From NCBI RefSeq assembly GCF_000682735.1, contig NZ_AWFD01000035.1, positions 62,001 through 126,000 of the forward strand: DNA of 64,000 nt. The letters are read 5' to 3'. Positions 53,937-62,362 of this stretch are shown in pieces. The stretch's first letter is position 1. The number at the start of each line of letters is the position of its first letter. Under the pieces are notes generated by a model that made no database searches, was not told the origin of the DNA, and saw nothing but the letters and a program-made list of their open reading frames with translations. Both the position numbers and the translations under genes were made by a program. This stretch comes from Hyphomonas sp. CY54-11-8 (GTDB lineage Bacteria > Pseudomonadota > Alphaproteobacteria > Caulobacterales > Hyphomonadaceae).

Positions 53937-54935
53937 TCACTCCGGCTTTTCGATCTTGTCCCCGGGCTTCAGGCCGGTGAGCACTTCATATTTGCCTTCG
54001 GTGTCGGCAAGCGGGGCAGCGAGTACGATGGGTGCATCGACAAACCGGTCACCCACCTGCACACGTACGAAGTCCACGCCGTAACGGGTGGAGACATAAT
54101 CCTTTGGCACGAGGATGGTGCGGCGTTCGCCGACGGGGGCGAGCACGTCGACCCTTTCACCGACCAGCGCGTCCAATCCGCCCGGCACTGTGGCATCGGC
54201 GATCAGTTCGCCATTGCGCAGTTCCGGGTAGATCTTGACGATCGTGGCTGTGCGAAGGTCGCCGCCGCGCGTCGGCAGGCGCAACGCAAAGGTCTCGCCT
54301 TCGCTGATCTGGGCAGCATGGCGTTCCGGCAGGGAGAGGCGTACGACGCCGGTCACGGTGGCGAAGGTCGCGATCACTTCGCCGGGCGACACGACGGAGC
54401 CTTCGACCACGTTCACACCGGTCACCTTGGCGTCGGCCGGCGAAAGGATGCGGCCTTCAGCCTGACGCGCGCCAAGCGCGTTCCGTTCCGACTGGGCCGA
54501 AGACAGGTTGCGCTTCAGCACGTCCAGATTGGTGCGCTGCTCATCGAGACGCGCCTTCGGGAAGAAGCCTTGTTCGAACAGGGCTTCATTCCGTGTCAAG
54601 TCTTCCTCGGCCTGACGGATCTGGGCTTGCAGACCCTGGATACGGGAGGCGAGTGCGGCAAGGTTCGGTGCGATGGTCGCATCCGTCACGATGGCAACGA
54701 CATCACCAGCGTCCACCACATCGCCCTCATCGATCGACAAGCGCGAGACGACGCCCTGCAGCCGCGAACGGGCCGTGGCGGAGTCTGCCGCTTCGATCCG
54801 GGCGACGGCTGGGCGATAGTCCATGACCACCGATTCCTCGACGGTCATGACCTCAGCGGAGGCTGAAAGGGAGAGGGCCACGAAAGCGGCGCCAAGCAGG
54901 AGCGATCTGGGCAGGAGCGATCTAGTAGCGGCCAT
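53937..54935 (-). CDS. RND periplasmic adaptor (membrane fusion protein)
   Basis: The 332-residue protein has a signal peptide (RSLLLGAAFVALSLSASAEV) and lipoyl-like half-motifs (GVVSRLSIDEGDVVDAGDVVA and SPADAKVTGVNVVEGSVVSPGEV). A coiled-coil hairpin lies between them (LAALASRIQGLQAQIRQAEED to LKRNLSSAQSERNALGARQAE). This links the RND pump to the TolC channel. The start has a 14-base overlap with the rhodanese gene, and a longer start would reach further into it. It lacks the lipobox Cys of AcrA-type adaptors. Confidence 0.87.
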   Translation of the reverse strand: MAATRSLLPRSLLLGAAFVALSLSASAEVMTVEESVVMDYRPAVARIEAADSATARSRLQGVVSRLSIDEGDVVDAGDVVAIVTDATIAPNLAALASRIQGLQAQIRQAEEDLTRNEALFEQGFFPKARLDEQRTNLDVLKRNLSSAQSERNALGARQAEGRILSPADAKVTGVNVVEGSVVSPGEVIATFATVTGVVRLSLPERHAAQISEGETFALRLPTRGGDLRTATIVKIYPELRNGELIADATVPGGLDALVGERVDVLAPVGERRTILVPKDYVSTRYGVDFVRVQVGDRFVDAPIVLAAPLADTEGKYEVLTGLKPGDKIEKPE

Positions 54936-55281
54936 GGTCTTCCACCTTGCCGGTTGCGGGATTGATCTGGACACAAGGAAAGCCGTCCGCTTTCCACTTC
55001 ATGATACCGCCCGCCATATGCGCCGCTTCGGCGCCGGTTGCGGCCATGAAGGCATCGAGCGCCGTGCGGGAGCGTTTGCCGGACCCGCACTGGAATACGA
55101 TCTTGCGGCCAGGGTCGGTCGGGATGGCTTTCGGTTCGAAGGTCGAGAGCGGATGGAGCAGGGCGCCATGAATGCGCTCGAACGCAAATTCGTTCGGTTC
55201 CCGCACATCGACGAGCAGGATCTCATTGGCTTTGAGGCCTTCACAGACGGTGGCGGGAGAAAGGTCGCGGGGATCAGCCAT
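54922..55281 (-). CDS. single-domain rhodanese-like sulfurtransferase
   Basis: The 119-residue protein has one rhodanese domain with VDVREPNEFAFERIHGALLHP and the active-site loop QCGSGKRSRTAL, Cys65. Single-domain forms move sulfane sulfur from persulfides such as glutathione persulfide or from thiosulfate. It is the first gene of the leftward operon with an RND adaptor, RND pump and BigR-type regulator. Sulfide:quinone oxidoreductase makes polysulfide, which this enzyme could take. Its ATG diverges from sqr across 160 bp. Confidence 0.9.
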   Translation of the reverse strand: MADPRDLSPATVCEGLKANEILLVDVREPNEFAFERIHGALLHPLSTFEPKAIPTDPGRKIVFQCGSGKRSRTALDAFMAATGAEAAHMAGGIMKWKADGFPCVQINPATGKVEDHGRY

Positions 55282-55297
55282 AAGGGACTCCTCTTAT

Positions 55298-55313
55298 GTG
55301 CGCGCAGGCGCAC
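55298..55313. promoter_or_regulatory. inverted repeat GTGCGC-GCAG-GCGCAC before the rhodanese gene
   Basis: A perfect 6-bp arm pair around four bases lies 16 bases upstream of the rhodanese ATG. It could overlap the ribosome binding region or the leader RNA. Another perfect palindrome TGACCGGTCA lies at 55343-55352. Confidence 0.35.
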
Positions 55314-55355
55314 GTCATGTAGTTTGAAAACGGAGATACATGTGACCGGTCAGAT

Positions 55356-55382
55356 TAAACATGCGACATAATGCGCATTTTA
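55356..55382. promoter_or_regulatory. candidate operator in the divergent rhodanese-sqr control region
   Basis: ATGCG (55361-55365), eight bases, then CGCAT (55374-55378) form an inverted repeat. The flanks TAAA and TTTA extend it, with one extra C on the left side. Short arms with an eight-base spacer suit the ArsR/SqrR type, whose published operator, as I recall, is also two short arms separated by eight bases. It lies about 63 bases before the sqr ATG. Confidence 0.4.
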
Positions 55383-55441
55383 TAAAACACGAATATAAGG
55401 GATAACGCAGACAAAGAATTAATCCCCCAGGGAGCAGAGCC

Positions 55442-56710
55442 ATGGCTAAGATCGTAGTGTTGGGTGCAGGTTTGGGCGGTGTCATTGCCGCCTACGAGAT
55501 TCGGAAGAATGTCCGGCGGCAGGATGAAGTGATCGCCGTCAACGAGACGGACTTCTATCAATTCGTTCCATCGAACCCTTGGGTTCTGGTCGGCTGGCGA
55601 GACCGTGAGGATATTGTCGTCGACCTTGAAAAGCCGATGAAAAAGCGCCGCGTCCAACTGGTCGTGGGCGCTGCCGAAAAGGTCGAGGCGGACAAAAAGC
55701 GCCTGCGCATGGCGGACGGCTCCTTTGTCGATTACGATTATCTCGTCATCGCGACCGGTCCGGAACTGGCCTTTGACGAAATCGAAGGCCTTGGCCCGAA
55801 TGGCCATACCCAATCGGTTTGCCACATCGATCATGCCGAGGCCGGCTACAAGGCGTTCGAAGACCTCTGCGCCGATCCTGGCCCGGTGATCGTTGGCGCC
55901 GTTCAGGGCGCCTCCTGCTATGGTCCGGCCTATGAAACCGCCATGATCATCGAGACCGAGCTCCGCAAGCGGAAGATCCGCGACAAGGTGCCGATGACCT
56001 TCGTGACCTCCGAACCCTATATCGGCCATCTCGGCCTCGACGGTGTCGGCGACACAAAAGGCCTGCTCGAAAGCGAAATGCGCGACCGCCACATCAAGTG
56101 GATCTGCAATGCAAAGGTCCAGAAGGTCGAAGCCGACAAGATGATCGTCGAGGAAGTGAACGAGGACGGCTCCACCAAGCAGATCCACGAGCTTCCGATG
56201 AAATTTTCCATGATGCTGCCGCCATTCCGCGGCGTGCCTGCGGTGCGCGACATCGAAGGCCTCGTCAATCCGCGCGGCTTCGTTATCACCGACAAGCACC
56301 AGCGCAATCCGAAATATCCGGAAATCATGGGCCTCGGCGTTTGCATCGCCATTCCGCCGGTTGGCAAGACACCCGTGCCGGTGGGCGTGCCAAAGACGGG
56401 CTTCATGATCGAATCCATGGTCACCGCGATTGCCGAAAACCTCGGCCAGATCGTGCGCGGCAAGGAACCGACCCATGAGGCGACCTGGAATGCCATCTGT
56501 ATCGCCGATTTCGGCGATGGCGGCGTCGCCTTCATCGCACAGCCTCAGATCCCGCCTCGCAATGTGAACTGGTCCGTCTCCGGCGGCTGGGTGCACACGG
56601 CGAAGATCGGTTTCGAGAAATACTTCCTCGGCAAAATCAGGGCCGGTCGTTCTGAAACCTTCTATGAGAACGCCGCGCTGAACCTGCTGAAAACGCATAA
56701 GCTGAAGTAG
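55442..56710 (+). CDS. sqr: sulfide:quinone oxidoreductase
   Basis: The 422-residue flavoprotein oxidises sulfide to polysulfide or persulfide and passes electrons to quinone. It has an N-terminal FAD motif VVLGAGLGGVIAAYEI and the three family cysteines Cys127 (SVCHID), Cys159 (GASCYGPAYE) and Cys353 (AICIADFGDGG). These lie within a few residues of positions 128, 160 and 356 in the Acidithiobacillus ferrooxidans enzyme. A fourth, Cys301 (GLGVCIAIPP), is also present. The C-terminal amphipathic part would sit at the membrane. It heads the rightward operon sqr-trxC-DUF2892-tolC. Confidence 0.93.
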   Translation: MAKIVVLGAGLGGVIAAYEIRKNVRRQDEVIAVNETDFYQFVPSNPWVLVGWRDREDIVVDLEKPMKKRRVQLVVGAAEKVEADKKRLRMADGSFVDYDYLVIATGPELAFDEIEGLGPNGHTQSVCHIDHAEAGYKAFEDLCADPGPVIVGAVQGASCYGPAYETAMIIETELRKRKIRDKVPMTFVTSEPYIGHLGLDGVGDTKGLLESEMRDRHIKWICNAKVQKVEADKMIVEEVNEDGSTKQIHELPMKFSMMLPPFRGVPAVRDIEGLVNPRGFVITDKHQRNPKYPEIMGLGVCIAIPPVGKTPVPVGVPKTGFMIESMVTAIAENLGQIVRGKEPTHEATWNAICIADFGDGGVAFIAQPQIPPRNVNWSVSGGWVHTAKIGFEKYFLGKIRAGRSETFYENAALNLLKTHKLK

Positions 56711-56728
56711 CCCGCAGAGGAGCCCGTC

Positions 56729-57187
56729 ATGGTGGACACAACTGTCAGAGACAGCATTGCTATCTGCACCAGCTGCGGCGCCCCGAACCGCGTCGCGGCC
56801 GGTAAGCCCCTGTCGGCTGGCAAGTGCGGCAAGTGCAGCCAGCCACTGGCGACGCCGAAGCCGGTGGAGATTGATGGCGCCATGCTGGAGCGCCTTGTCG
56901 CCCGCGACACCGGTGCCTTCGTGCTGGACGTGTGGGCGCCTTGGTGCGGCCCGTGCCGCATGATGGCTCCCGCCTATGAAGCGGCGGCCGGCCGGTTCGC
57001 CGATCAGGTCCGCTTCTTCAAGCTTAACTCCGACCAGAACCAGGAAGCCGCCGGCAAGCTCGGCATCCGGGGCATCCCGACCCTGATTGCCTGGAAGGAT
57101 GGAGCGCTCATCGCCAACCAGGCCGGGGCCCAGACCGGCGAAGGCCTGTCCCGGTGGATCCAGTCAACCTTCGGGCTGAGTGCCTGA
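56729..57187 (+). CDS. trxC: thioredoxin 2 (TrxC-like)
   Basis: The 152-residue protein starts with a zinc-ribbon, CxxC at 13-16 (ICTSCGAPN) and CxxC at 33-36 (KCGKCSQPL), as in TrxC. The thioredoxin active site WCGPC follows with Cys73 and Cys76, and the cis-Pro is in GIRGIPTLIAW. Thioredoxin could reduce persulfide or disulfide products of SQR or rhodanese. The start is 18 bases after the sqr stop. Confidence 0.93.
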   Translation: MVDTTVRDSIAICTSCGAPNRVAAGKPLSAGKCGKCSQPLATPKPVEIDGAMLERLVARDTGAFVLDVWAPWCGPCRMMAPAYEAAAGRFADQVRFFKLNSDQNQEAAGKLGIRGIPTLIAWKDGALIANQAGAQTGEGLSRWIQSTFGLSA

Positions 57188-57210
57188 AACCAACTAAAAG
57201 GATGTTCAAG

Positions 57211-57414
57211 ATGAATGTCGATCGTGCTGTCTTCGCTTTTGCTGGCGTTGTCGTTTCGCTGAGCCTCGCGCTTGGCTATTTTGTCTCGCCATACTGGTTC
57301 CTGCTGACGGCCTTTGCCGGGCTGAACATGCTCCAGGCTGCGTTCACGGGCTTCTGCCCGGCGGCCATGATCTTCAAGGCCATTGGCCTGAAGCCGGGCA
57401 ACGCGTTCAAATGA
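57211..57414 (+). CDS. DUF2892 family inner-membrane protein
   Basis: The 67-residue protein has two closely spaced membrane helices (about 6-24 and 29-48). A conserved Cys-Pro FTGFCPAAMIFKAIGLKPG lies at the end, the DUF2892 signature. In E. coli YgaP this domain is fused to a rhodanese and the pair is controlled by YgaV, a homologue of the regulator here. The start has AAGGA eight bases before the ATG; an ATG three codons earlier is less likely. The tolC-type gene overlaps the stop by four bases. Confidence 0.85.
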   Translation: MNVDRAVFAFAGVVVSLSLALGYFVSPYWFLLTAFAGLNMLQAAFTGFCPAAMIFKAIGLKPGNAFK

Positions 57415-58697
57415 GCATGAAATTCGCTCGCCAGCTCTCTGTCAGCCTGCTGGCGCTTGCCGCACCGGCTGCGCTGGCCCAGCCGATCTCGCTGCGCGAT
57501 GCCGTACAGCAGGCGCTCAGCCATGATCCGTCGCTCGAACGGGCCGAAGCCGACGTCGAGCGCAGCCGCGCCGGGGTCGATGCGGCCCGTGCTGGCCGCG
57601 GACTTCAGGCCGGGCTGCAGGCCGAAGTCGGCGCCGTCGAGACAGACTTTACGCAGGATCGCATTTCGCAGGTCCCGCGCTCTGCCGGCCTTCAGGCCGA
57701 ATGGACCGTCTTTCAGTCCGGCGCGCTCGGGGCGGCAGTCGATGCGGCCAAAGCCCAGCGTGACGCCGCCAGCTACCAGATGCTCGGTGCGCGCGAGAAA
57801 CTGGTCCTCGATACATTCGAAGCCTACGCCAATGCCTGGCTCGCCGAGCGGACGGTCGAAGTGGCCGAGGCCCGCGTCGCCACCTTCCGCATACGCCTTG
57901 ACGAAACGCAGGCCCGGTTCGATCAGGGTCAGGTCACCCGCACAGACATTGCCCTCACAGAAGCGCGTCTCGCCTCGGCGCAGGCCCAGCGCGAAGCGGC
58001 CCGTGCCGCCTTGTCCGGGGCGTGGGCGCGCCTCGCCCGGCTGACCGGGGTTGACCATGCCGTGACGCAGGAAACACCGGAACTCGGTGAAGTCGTCGGC
58101 GGCGACATGCAGGCCGCCCTGTCGCGTGTCATGTCCAAGAACCCCGATCTTGCCGCTGCCCGTGCTGCGGAAATCTCCGCAGGACACCGCGTGACAGAGG
58201 CAAAAGGCCGGTTCGGTCCGAAGGTTTCGGTCCGCGCCCGCGCCACCACCGGGGAAGACGTCTACTTCTTCTTTGAAGACCAGATCAGCGATGTCGGTGC
58301 CTTTGTGCGCGTGGAAGTGCCGCTGCTGACCAGCGGCCTGCGGAACGCTTCGAAACGCGAAGCCATTGCCGGGCGCAGCGCCGCAACGGCCGATGTCCGC
58401 GCGGCAGAGCTGCAGCTGCACGAAGCGGTAGCCGGCCTCTGGGGCGACATCGAAGCCCGCCGCCTGTCGCTCGCGGCAGCGGAATGGGCCGAGAAGGCGG
58501 CTGAACTCGCCGCTGAAGGAGCCCAGAAGGAACAGGAGGCCGGCATCCGCACGCTGGTCGATGCTCTGGATGCGGAGAATGAATTCCGCGATGCCCAGAT
58601 CGCCCGTTACCGCGCAGCCACCCAGCTGCAGGTCGCTGAAGCGCGCCTGCTGTCCCTGTCCTCTGACCTGGAACAACAACTCGCCCTGCTTCCCTGA
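57411..58697 (+). CDS. TolC-family outer-membrane channel
   Basis: The 428-residue protein has a signal peptide (MSMKFARQLSVSLLALAAPAALA, then QPISLRDAVQQALSHDPSLE). Long heptad-rich helices follow (for example RAEADVERSRAGVDAARAGR), as in the outer-membrane efflux family. The two-fold repeat is visible: ISLRDAVQQALSHDPSLE in the first half and DMQAALSRVMSKNPDLAAA in the second. With the RND pump and adaptor on the other strand it completes a tripartite efflux system. The ATG overlaps the DUF2892 stop. Confidence 0.88.
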   Translation: MSMKFARQLSVSLLALAAPAALAQPISLRDAVQQALSHDPSLERAEADVERSRAGVDAARAGRGLQAGLQAEVGAVETDFTQDRISQVPRSAGLQAEWTVFQSGALGAAVDAAKAQRDAASYQMLGAREKLVLDTFEAYANAWLAERTVEVAEARVATFRIRLDETQARFDQGQVTRTDIALTEARLASAQAQREAARAALSGAWARLARLTGVDHAVTQETPELGEVVGGDMQAALSRVMSKNPDLAAARAAEISAGHRVTEAKGRFGPKVSVRARATTGEDVYFFFEDQISDVGAFVRVEVPLLTSGLRNASKREAIAGRSAATADVRAAELQLHEAVAGLWGDIEARRLSLAAAEWAEKAAELAAEGAQKEQEAGIRTLVDALDAENEFRDAQIARYRAATQLQVAEARLLSLSSDLEQQLALLP

Positions 58698-58735
58698 TCC
58701 TCTCCGGCAGAAAGACATACCGGAGCATTCAGCGG

Positions 58736-59362
58736 GTGTGCGCCCCGCGGGCATCAGGCTGCGCGTGGACAGGCAAGGGCTTATTCCTCACCCATACCTG
58801 GAAGACCCTTGCCCGCGTCATCGCCGAAACCGGCGTGAATGCGGACCTGTTCAAGGCGCCGGAAACGGTTCCGAAAACGGTGAAGCGGCGCGTCTCGGCA
58901 GAGCTGAAGCGGTTCGGCGTGCTGCTCCGCCGTCTGATCTTCCTGATGACTTTTCGGGTGGAGTTGGCGCCAGTGACGCCGCGGCCTGGGTCGAACCATT
59001 TCGAGAAAGCGGAGGGCGAGACGCAGTCGAAGTACACCTTCTCGCTTGTCCCAACACAGGCAGACGAAACGCCGGACTTCCTACGCGGGCCGGTCACGGT
59101 CCCGGAGCGCGAGCCCAGCCTCGCTGCGTCCCTGATCGCCCGCTGGCAGGCCATGCTGGACACGCTGAAACACGCCAACCGCCGCGCCAAATGCCTGGCC
59201 CGCACGATCCAGCGCCGGAAAGCGAATGGCGAGCCGAAGCCCTACATCGTGCTCGTCCCCGGAACGCATGCCATGCACCGCGCCGTGGCCTTCGTCTCGG
59301 GCGGGCTCACCGTCCAGCTGATCGAGGCGCTGCGAGACTGGCCGGTACCCAATAGAGGTTGA
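58736..59362 (+). CDS. hypothetical protein, about 208 residues
   Basis: I do not recognise a family. The N-terminal half has a helix-like, basic stretch (KTLARVIAETGVNADLFKAPE, RRVSAELKRFGVLLRRLIFLM). The C-terminal half is rich in Arg and Lys (ARTIQRRKANGEPK), then PYIVLVPGTHAMHRAVAFVSGG and EALRDWPVPNR. There is no signal peptide and no clear membrane helix beyond one short hydrophobic run (LLRRLIFLMTF). The start is a GTG with GGAG about ten bases upstream, so the N-terminus is uncertain. It follows the tolC-type gene by 38 bases and may be cotranscribed. Confidence 0.6.
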   Translation: MCAPRASGCAWTGKGLFLTHTWKTLARVIAETGVNADLFKAPETVPKTVKRRVSAELKRFGVLLRRLIFLMTFRVELAPVTPRPGSNHFEKAEGETQSKYTFSLVPTQADETPDFLRGPVTVPEREPSLAASLIARWQAMLDTLKHANRRAKCLARTIQRRKANGEPKPYIVLVPGTHAMHRAVAFVSGGLTVQLIEALRDWPVPNRG

Positions 59363-59440
59363 TCCCAGCCAAAATCAGGAATCTCGCCGGAGCGCGGACG
59401 CGTTTCCGGGTAAAGGTGCTGGGCTGAACCGCATAACCTA

Positions 59441-60637
59441 CTATTTGTCGCTGAGGCCTAGGCATTCAACCGTGTCGCCCGCGATTGCGGCAGCCGCATT
59501 CGGCATCCGGCGGATCAGGCAATTTGACATCTGCAGTGGGCTGAGCAGGGAGCTGTCCTGGTCCACCAGTGGCATGACGGTGCGGCGTCCATCCTCCACG
59601 CGAGCCACAGCGCGGTAATAGGTTTCTCGGAAGCCGCCGGGTGCCATTTCCACGTCCAGCGTCGCGATAAAGCGGGCGGAGGGACCGGCTGTGTTCACGA
59701 GCAGGTCTTTCAGGAACAGTCTGGCGCAGACAAAGGCAGACGCAGGGTTTCCGGGCAGGCCGAGTATTCGCTGTTGTCCCATTCTGGCGAACCAGGTCGG
59801 TTTTCCCGGTCGGACGGCAATGCCCGAAAAGAGGATCTCGGCGCCAGCCTCCTGGAAGGCGGCTTTCATATAGTCATAGTCGCCTACGGAGGCGCCGCCG
59901 ATCGGCAGGATCAGGTCAGCCTCGCTGGATGTATCGATGAGTGCCCGGATCTGCTCGATGGTGTCGCCTGCAATGCCGGGCGTGATCGGTTCGCCGCCCC
60001 AACTCCGGACAAGCGCCGAAAGCGCCGTGGAGTTGGAGTCGATGATCTTGCCGGGTTCCAGATCGCTACCGGGAGGGAGCAATTCATCTCCACCCGGAAG
60101 AATTGCGACTTTCGGCTTCCGCCGGACGGTGATGGTGCCATTGTTCCCAGCAGCAGCAAGGCCAAGGTCGGCTGGCGAAAGACATGCTCCGGCGGTGACG
60201 AGAAGGTCACCCCTGGAGAAATCCCGCCCTGCCTTGCGGATGTGTTTTGAGTCTGCCTGGGCGACCGTGACTTCGATCATGTCGCCTGTGCGCGTGGCCT
60301 CTTCCTGGATCAGGATGTGGTCCGCACCCTCCGGCAAGGGGGCTCCGGTAAAGATCCGCATCGCTTCGCCTTGCCCAACCGGATGGCGCGGCAGCGTTCC
60401 GGCAGGAATTTCCCCGGTCACGTTCAGCCGGTTGCCGGCTTTGCGCACATCGGAAAGGCGGACGGCATATCCATCCATCGCCGAGACATCCGCCGGCGGC
60501 GTTGTCGTTCTAGCGAGAACGTCCCGTGCCAACACCCGGCCAAGCGCATCACCGACCGGGATCGCCTCTTCTCCCGCATCCAGCACATGCGGCGCCAGCG
60601 CCCGAAGCGCGTCATCGACACTGATCAGGCCGCTCAC
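59441..60637 (-). CDS. moeA: molybdopterin molybdenumtransferase
   Basis: MoeA inserts molybdate into adenylylated molybdopterin to form Moco. The 398-residue protein has [34 protein letters not shown], the MPT-binding [15 protein letters not shown] and [17 protein letters not shown]. It is the last gene of the leftward molybdenum cofactor operon, and its start overlaps the moaC stop (four bases). It converges with the hypothetical gene at 58736. Confidence 0.95.
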   Translation of the reverse strand: MSGLISVDDALRALAPHVLDAGEEAIPVGDALGRVLARDVLARTTTPPADVSAMDGYAVRLSDVRKAGNRLNVTGEIPAGTLPRHPVGQGEAMRIFTGAPLPEGADHILIQEEATRTGDMIEVTVAQADSKHIRKAGRDFSRGDLLVTAGACLSPADLGLAAAGNNGTITVRRKPKVAILPGGDELLPPGSDLEPGKIIDSNSTALSALVRSWGGEPITPGIAGDTIEQIRALIDTSSEADLILPIGGASVGDYDYMKAAFQEAGAEILFSGIAVRPGKPTWFARMGQQRILGLPGNPASAFVCARLFLKDLLVNTAGPSARFIATLDVEMAPGGFRETYYRAVARVEDGRRTVMPLVDQDSSLLSPLQMSNCLIRRMPNAAAAIAGDTVECLGLSDK

Positions 60638-61113
60638 GATACTTCCTTGTGATAGTCGCCGGATTTCCCGCCGGTCTTGCTCACCAGTTCGATCCCCGAG
60701 ATCACCATCGCCTTATCGACAGACTTCAGCATGTCGTAGAGCGTCAGGCAGGCGGCGGAGACGGCGGTCAGTGCTTCCATCTCGACGCCGGTCTTGCCGG
60801 TGGTCCGCACAGTTGCAGTCACATGAAGCGCATCCGGGTCCAGCGGGGTGATGCTGACTTCGACATTGGTGAGCGGGAGCGGGTGGCAAAGGGGGATCAG
60901 GTCAGCGGTCTTCTTGGCCGCCATGATGCCGGCGAGTTCCGCGATGGCGATGGGATCACCTTTCCGGGTCTCCCGGTTCATGGCCAGTTCGCGCGTGGCT
61001 GCCGCCATGCTGACCTTTCCCTGCGCGACCGCCACGCGCTCCGTGACGGGTTTCGCGCCAATGTCGACCATCCGGGCACGCCCATCCGGACCGATATGGG
61101 AAAGCTCGTTCAT
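60634..61113 (-). CDS. moaC: cyclic pyranopterin monophosphate synthase MoaC
   Basis: With MoaA it converts GTP to cyclic pyranopterin monophosphate. The 159 residues have the family motifs [60 protein letters not shown] and a C-terminal GGKSGDY. The start overlaps the moaB stop. Confidence 0.96.
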   Translation of the reverse strand: MNELSHIGPDGRARMVDIGAKPVTERVAVAQGKVSMAAATRELAMNRETRKGDPIAIAELAGIMAAKKTADLIPLCHPLPLTNVEVSITPLDPDALHVTATVRTTGKTGVEMEALTAVSAACLTLYDMLKSVDKAMVISGIELVSKTGGKSGDYHKEVS

Positions 61114-61646
61114 CCCTCATGCTCCATGAGGCGCGGCATCAGCTCGACGAGGTTGCAGGGCTTGTGACGGCTGTCGAGCTGGTAGGAGATGACCTTGTCC
61201 CAGCCATCCTTCACGGCGCCGGTCGAGCCCGGAAGGCAGAATATGAAGGTGCCGGATGCAAGCCCTGCAACAGCGCGGGACTGCAGGGTAGACAGCCCGA
61301 CGCTCTGGAAGCTGACCTGATGGAAAATGACCGAGAAGCCTTCAATCGTCTTGTCGAACAGCGGCGTCACAGCCTCCGGTGTCACATCCCGGCCGGTGAG
61401 ACCTGTACCGCCGCTGGTGATCACGACATCCGTTTCCGGGTCCGCAATCCAGGCCGAAACCTGGGCTCGGATGGCCGCCCTGTCGTCAGGCAGGATCTTC
61501 CTGTCCGCCAGGACATGGCCTGCCGATTCGAGCCGCTGAACGAGCGTTGCGCCCGATGTGTCTGTTTCAAATGTCCGCGTGTCGCTGACAATCAGAACCG
61601 CGATCCTGACCGGCTTGAATTCGAGATTTTCATTGATGCCATGCAT
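61110..61646 (-). CDS. moaB: molybdenum cofactor biosynthesis protein B
   Basis: The 178-residue MoaB/MogA-type protein probably adenylylates molybdopterin. It has the MPT-binding motif [18 protein letters not shown] and ends with family-like [26 protein letters not shown]. No mogA is visible, so MoaB likely does both jobs here. It starts 16 bases after moaE. Confidence 0.93.
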   Translation of the reverse strand: MHGINENLEFKPVRIAVLIVSDTRTFETDTSGATLVQRLESAGHVLADRKILPDDRAAIRAQVSAWIADPETDVVITSGGTGLTGRDVTPEAVTPLFDKTIEGFSVIFHQVSFQSVGLSTLQSRAVAGLASGTFIFCLPGSTGAVKDGWDKVISYQLDSRHKPCNLVELMPRLMEHEG

Positions 61647-61662
61647 GTGTTTGGCTCTCTTC

Positions 61663-62115
61663 CTATTGATTCCATCTGGTGCGGTCGCGGTAATCTTCGG
61701 CCCTGGGTTCGATCCAGCGCGATTCCGATGCTGTGATTTCCTTTTTCCAGAAGATGGCTTCGGTCTTGAGGTAATCCATCAGGAAGTCGGCCGCTTCGAA
61801 CGCCGCCCGGCGATGGGGCGCTGCGGTCGCGACAAATACGATGGGATCTCCAGGGGCCATGTCTCCAATCCTGTGGATGACCCGGACGGCCGAAAGTGAC
61901 CACTTTTCCTGAGCGGCATCGACGGCTTGTTGGATGCCATTCTCCGTTATCGGTGAATAGGCCTGGAGGTGCAGCGTCTGCACGTCTCCTTCTGCAGACT
62001 GCGGACGAACCAGGCCTGAAAAAGTCACGATGGCGCCTGCGCCTGCGGATTGTCTTTCAAATTCCGCTACGGCATCGGCAATCTGAAAAGGATGGTCTGT
62101 GATGCGGATCATCAT
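61663..62115 (-). CDS. moaE: molybdopterin synthase catalytic subunit MoaE
   Basis: The 150-residue large subunit joins sulfur from MoaD onto cyclic pyranopterin. Motifs are AGAIVTFSGLVRP, the conserved RVIHRIGDMAPGDPIVFVATAAPHRRAAFEAADFLMDYLKTEAIFWKKE with the active-site lysine, and the C-terminal SRWIEPRAEDY. It overlaps the moaD stop by four bases. Confidence 0.94.
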   Translation of the reverse strand: MMIRITDHPFQIADAVAEFERQSAGAGAIVTFSGLVRPQSAEGDVQTLHLQAYSPITENGIQQAVDAAQEKWSLSAVRVIHRIGDMAPGDPIVFVATAAPHRRAAFEAADFLMDYLKTEAIFWKKEITASESRWIEPRAEDYRDRTRWNQ

Positions 62116-62360
62116 CCCCCTCCGACCGGCGGCATGAATGCGATTTCATCGGTATCAGAAACCGGGAATGGATCGTCCACGATTTCACTGTTTACGGCGA
62201 CCCGAACACTTTTGTGCAGAAGCGCACCGTCAAAGCCTCTGGATTGATCGAGCCACTCTCTCAGGGATTTGGTATCCACGATTTTCACGGGAATGGGCGT
62301 ATGCTCTGAAAGCTCACCAAAGATGCTGGACAGTTTTCCGAAGTAAAGAATCGTTGCCAT
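62112..62360 (-). CDS. moaD: molybdopterin synthase sulfur carrier subunit MoaD
   Basis: The 82-residue ubiquitin-like protein ends in PPVGGG, the double-glycine tail that becomes a thiocarboxylate. Its partner MoaE follows with overlapping codons. The start is two bases after the moaA stop. Length is usual for MoaD. A cognate MoeB gene is not in the window. Confidence 0.93.
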   Translation of the reverse strand: MATILYFGKLSSIFGELSEHTPIPVKIVDTKSLREWLDQSRGFDGALLHKSVRVAVNSEIVDDPFPVSDTDEIAFMPPVGGG

Positions 62361-62362
62361 CT

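Noticed and set aside
50639..54935. Classification of the RND system as a heavy-metal (CzcA) pump
   Set aside because: No metal-binding His-rich segments or metal-type regulator motifs are visible, and all neighbours point to sulfur chemistry; the possibility remains open but is not called.
55355..56698. A 447-codon minus-strand open frame opposite sqr
   Set aside because: The sqr reading frame has FAD and cysteine motifs; the opposite frame has none.
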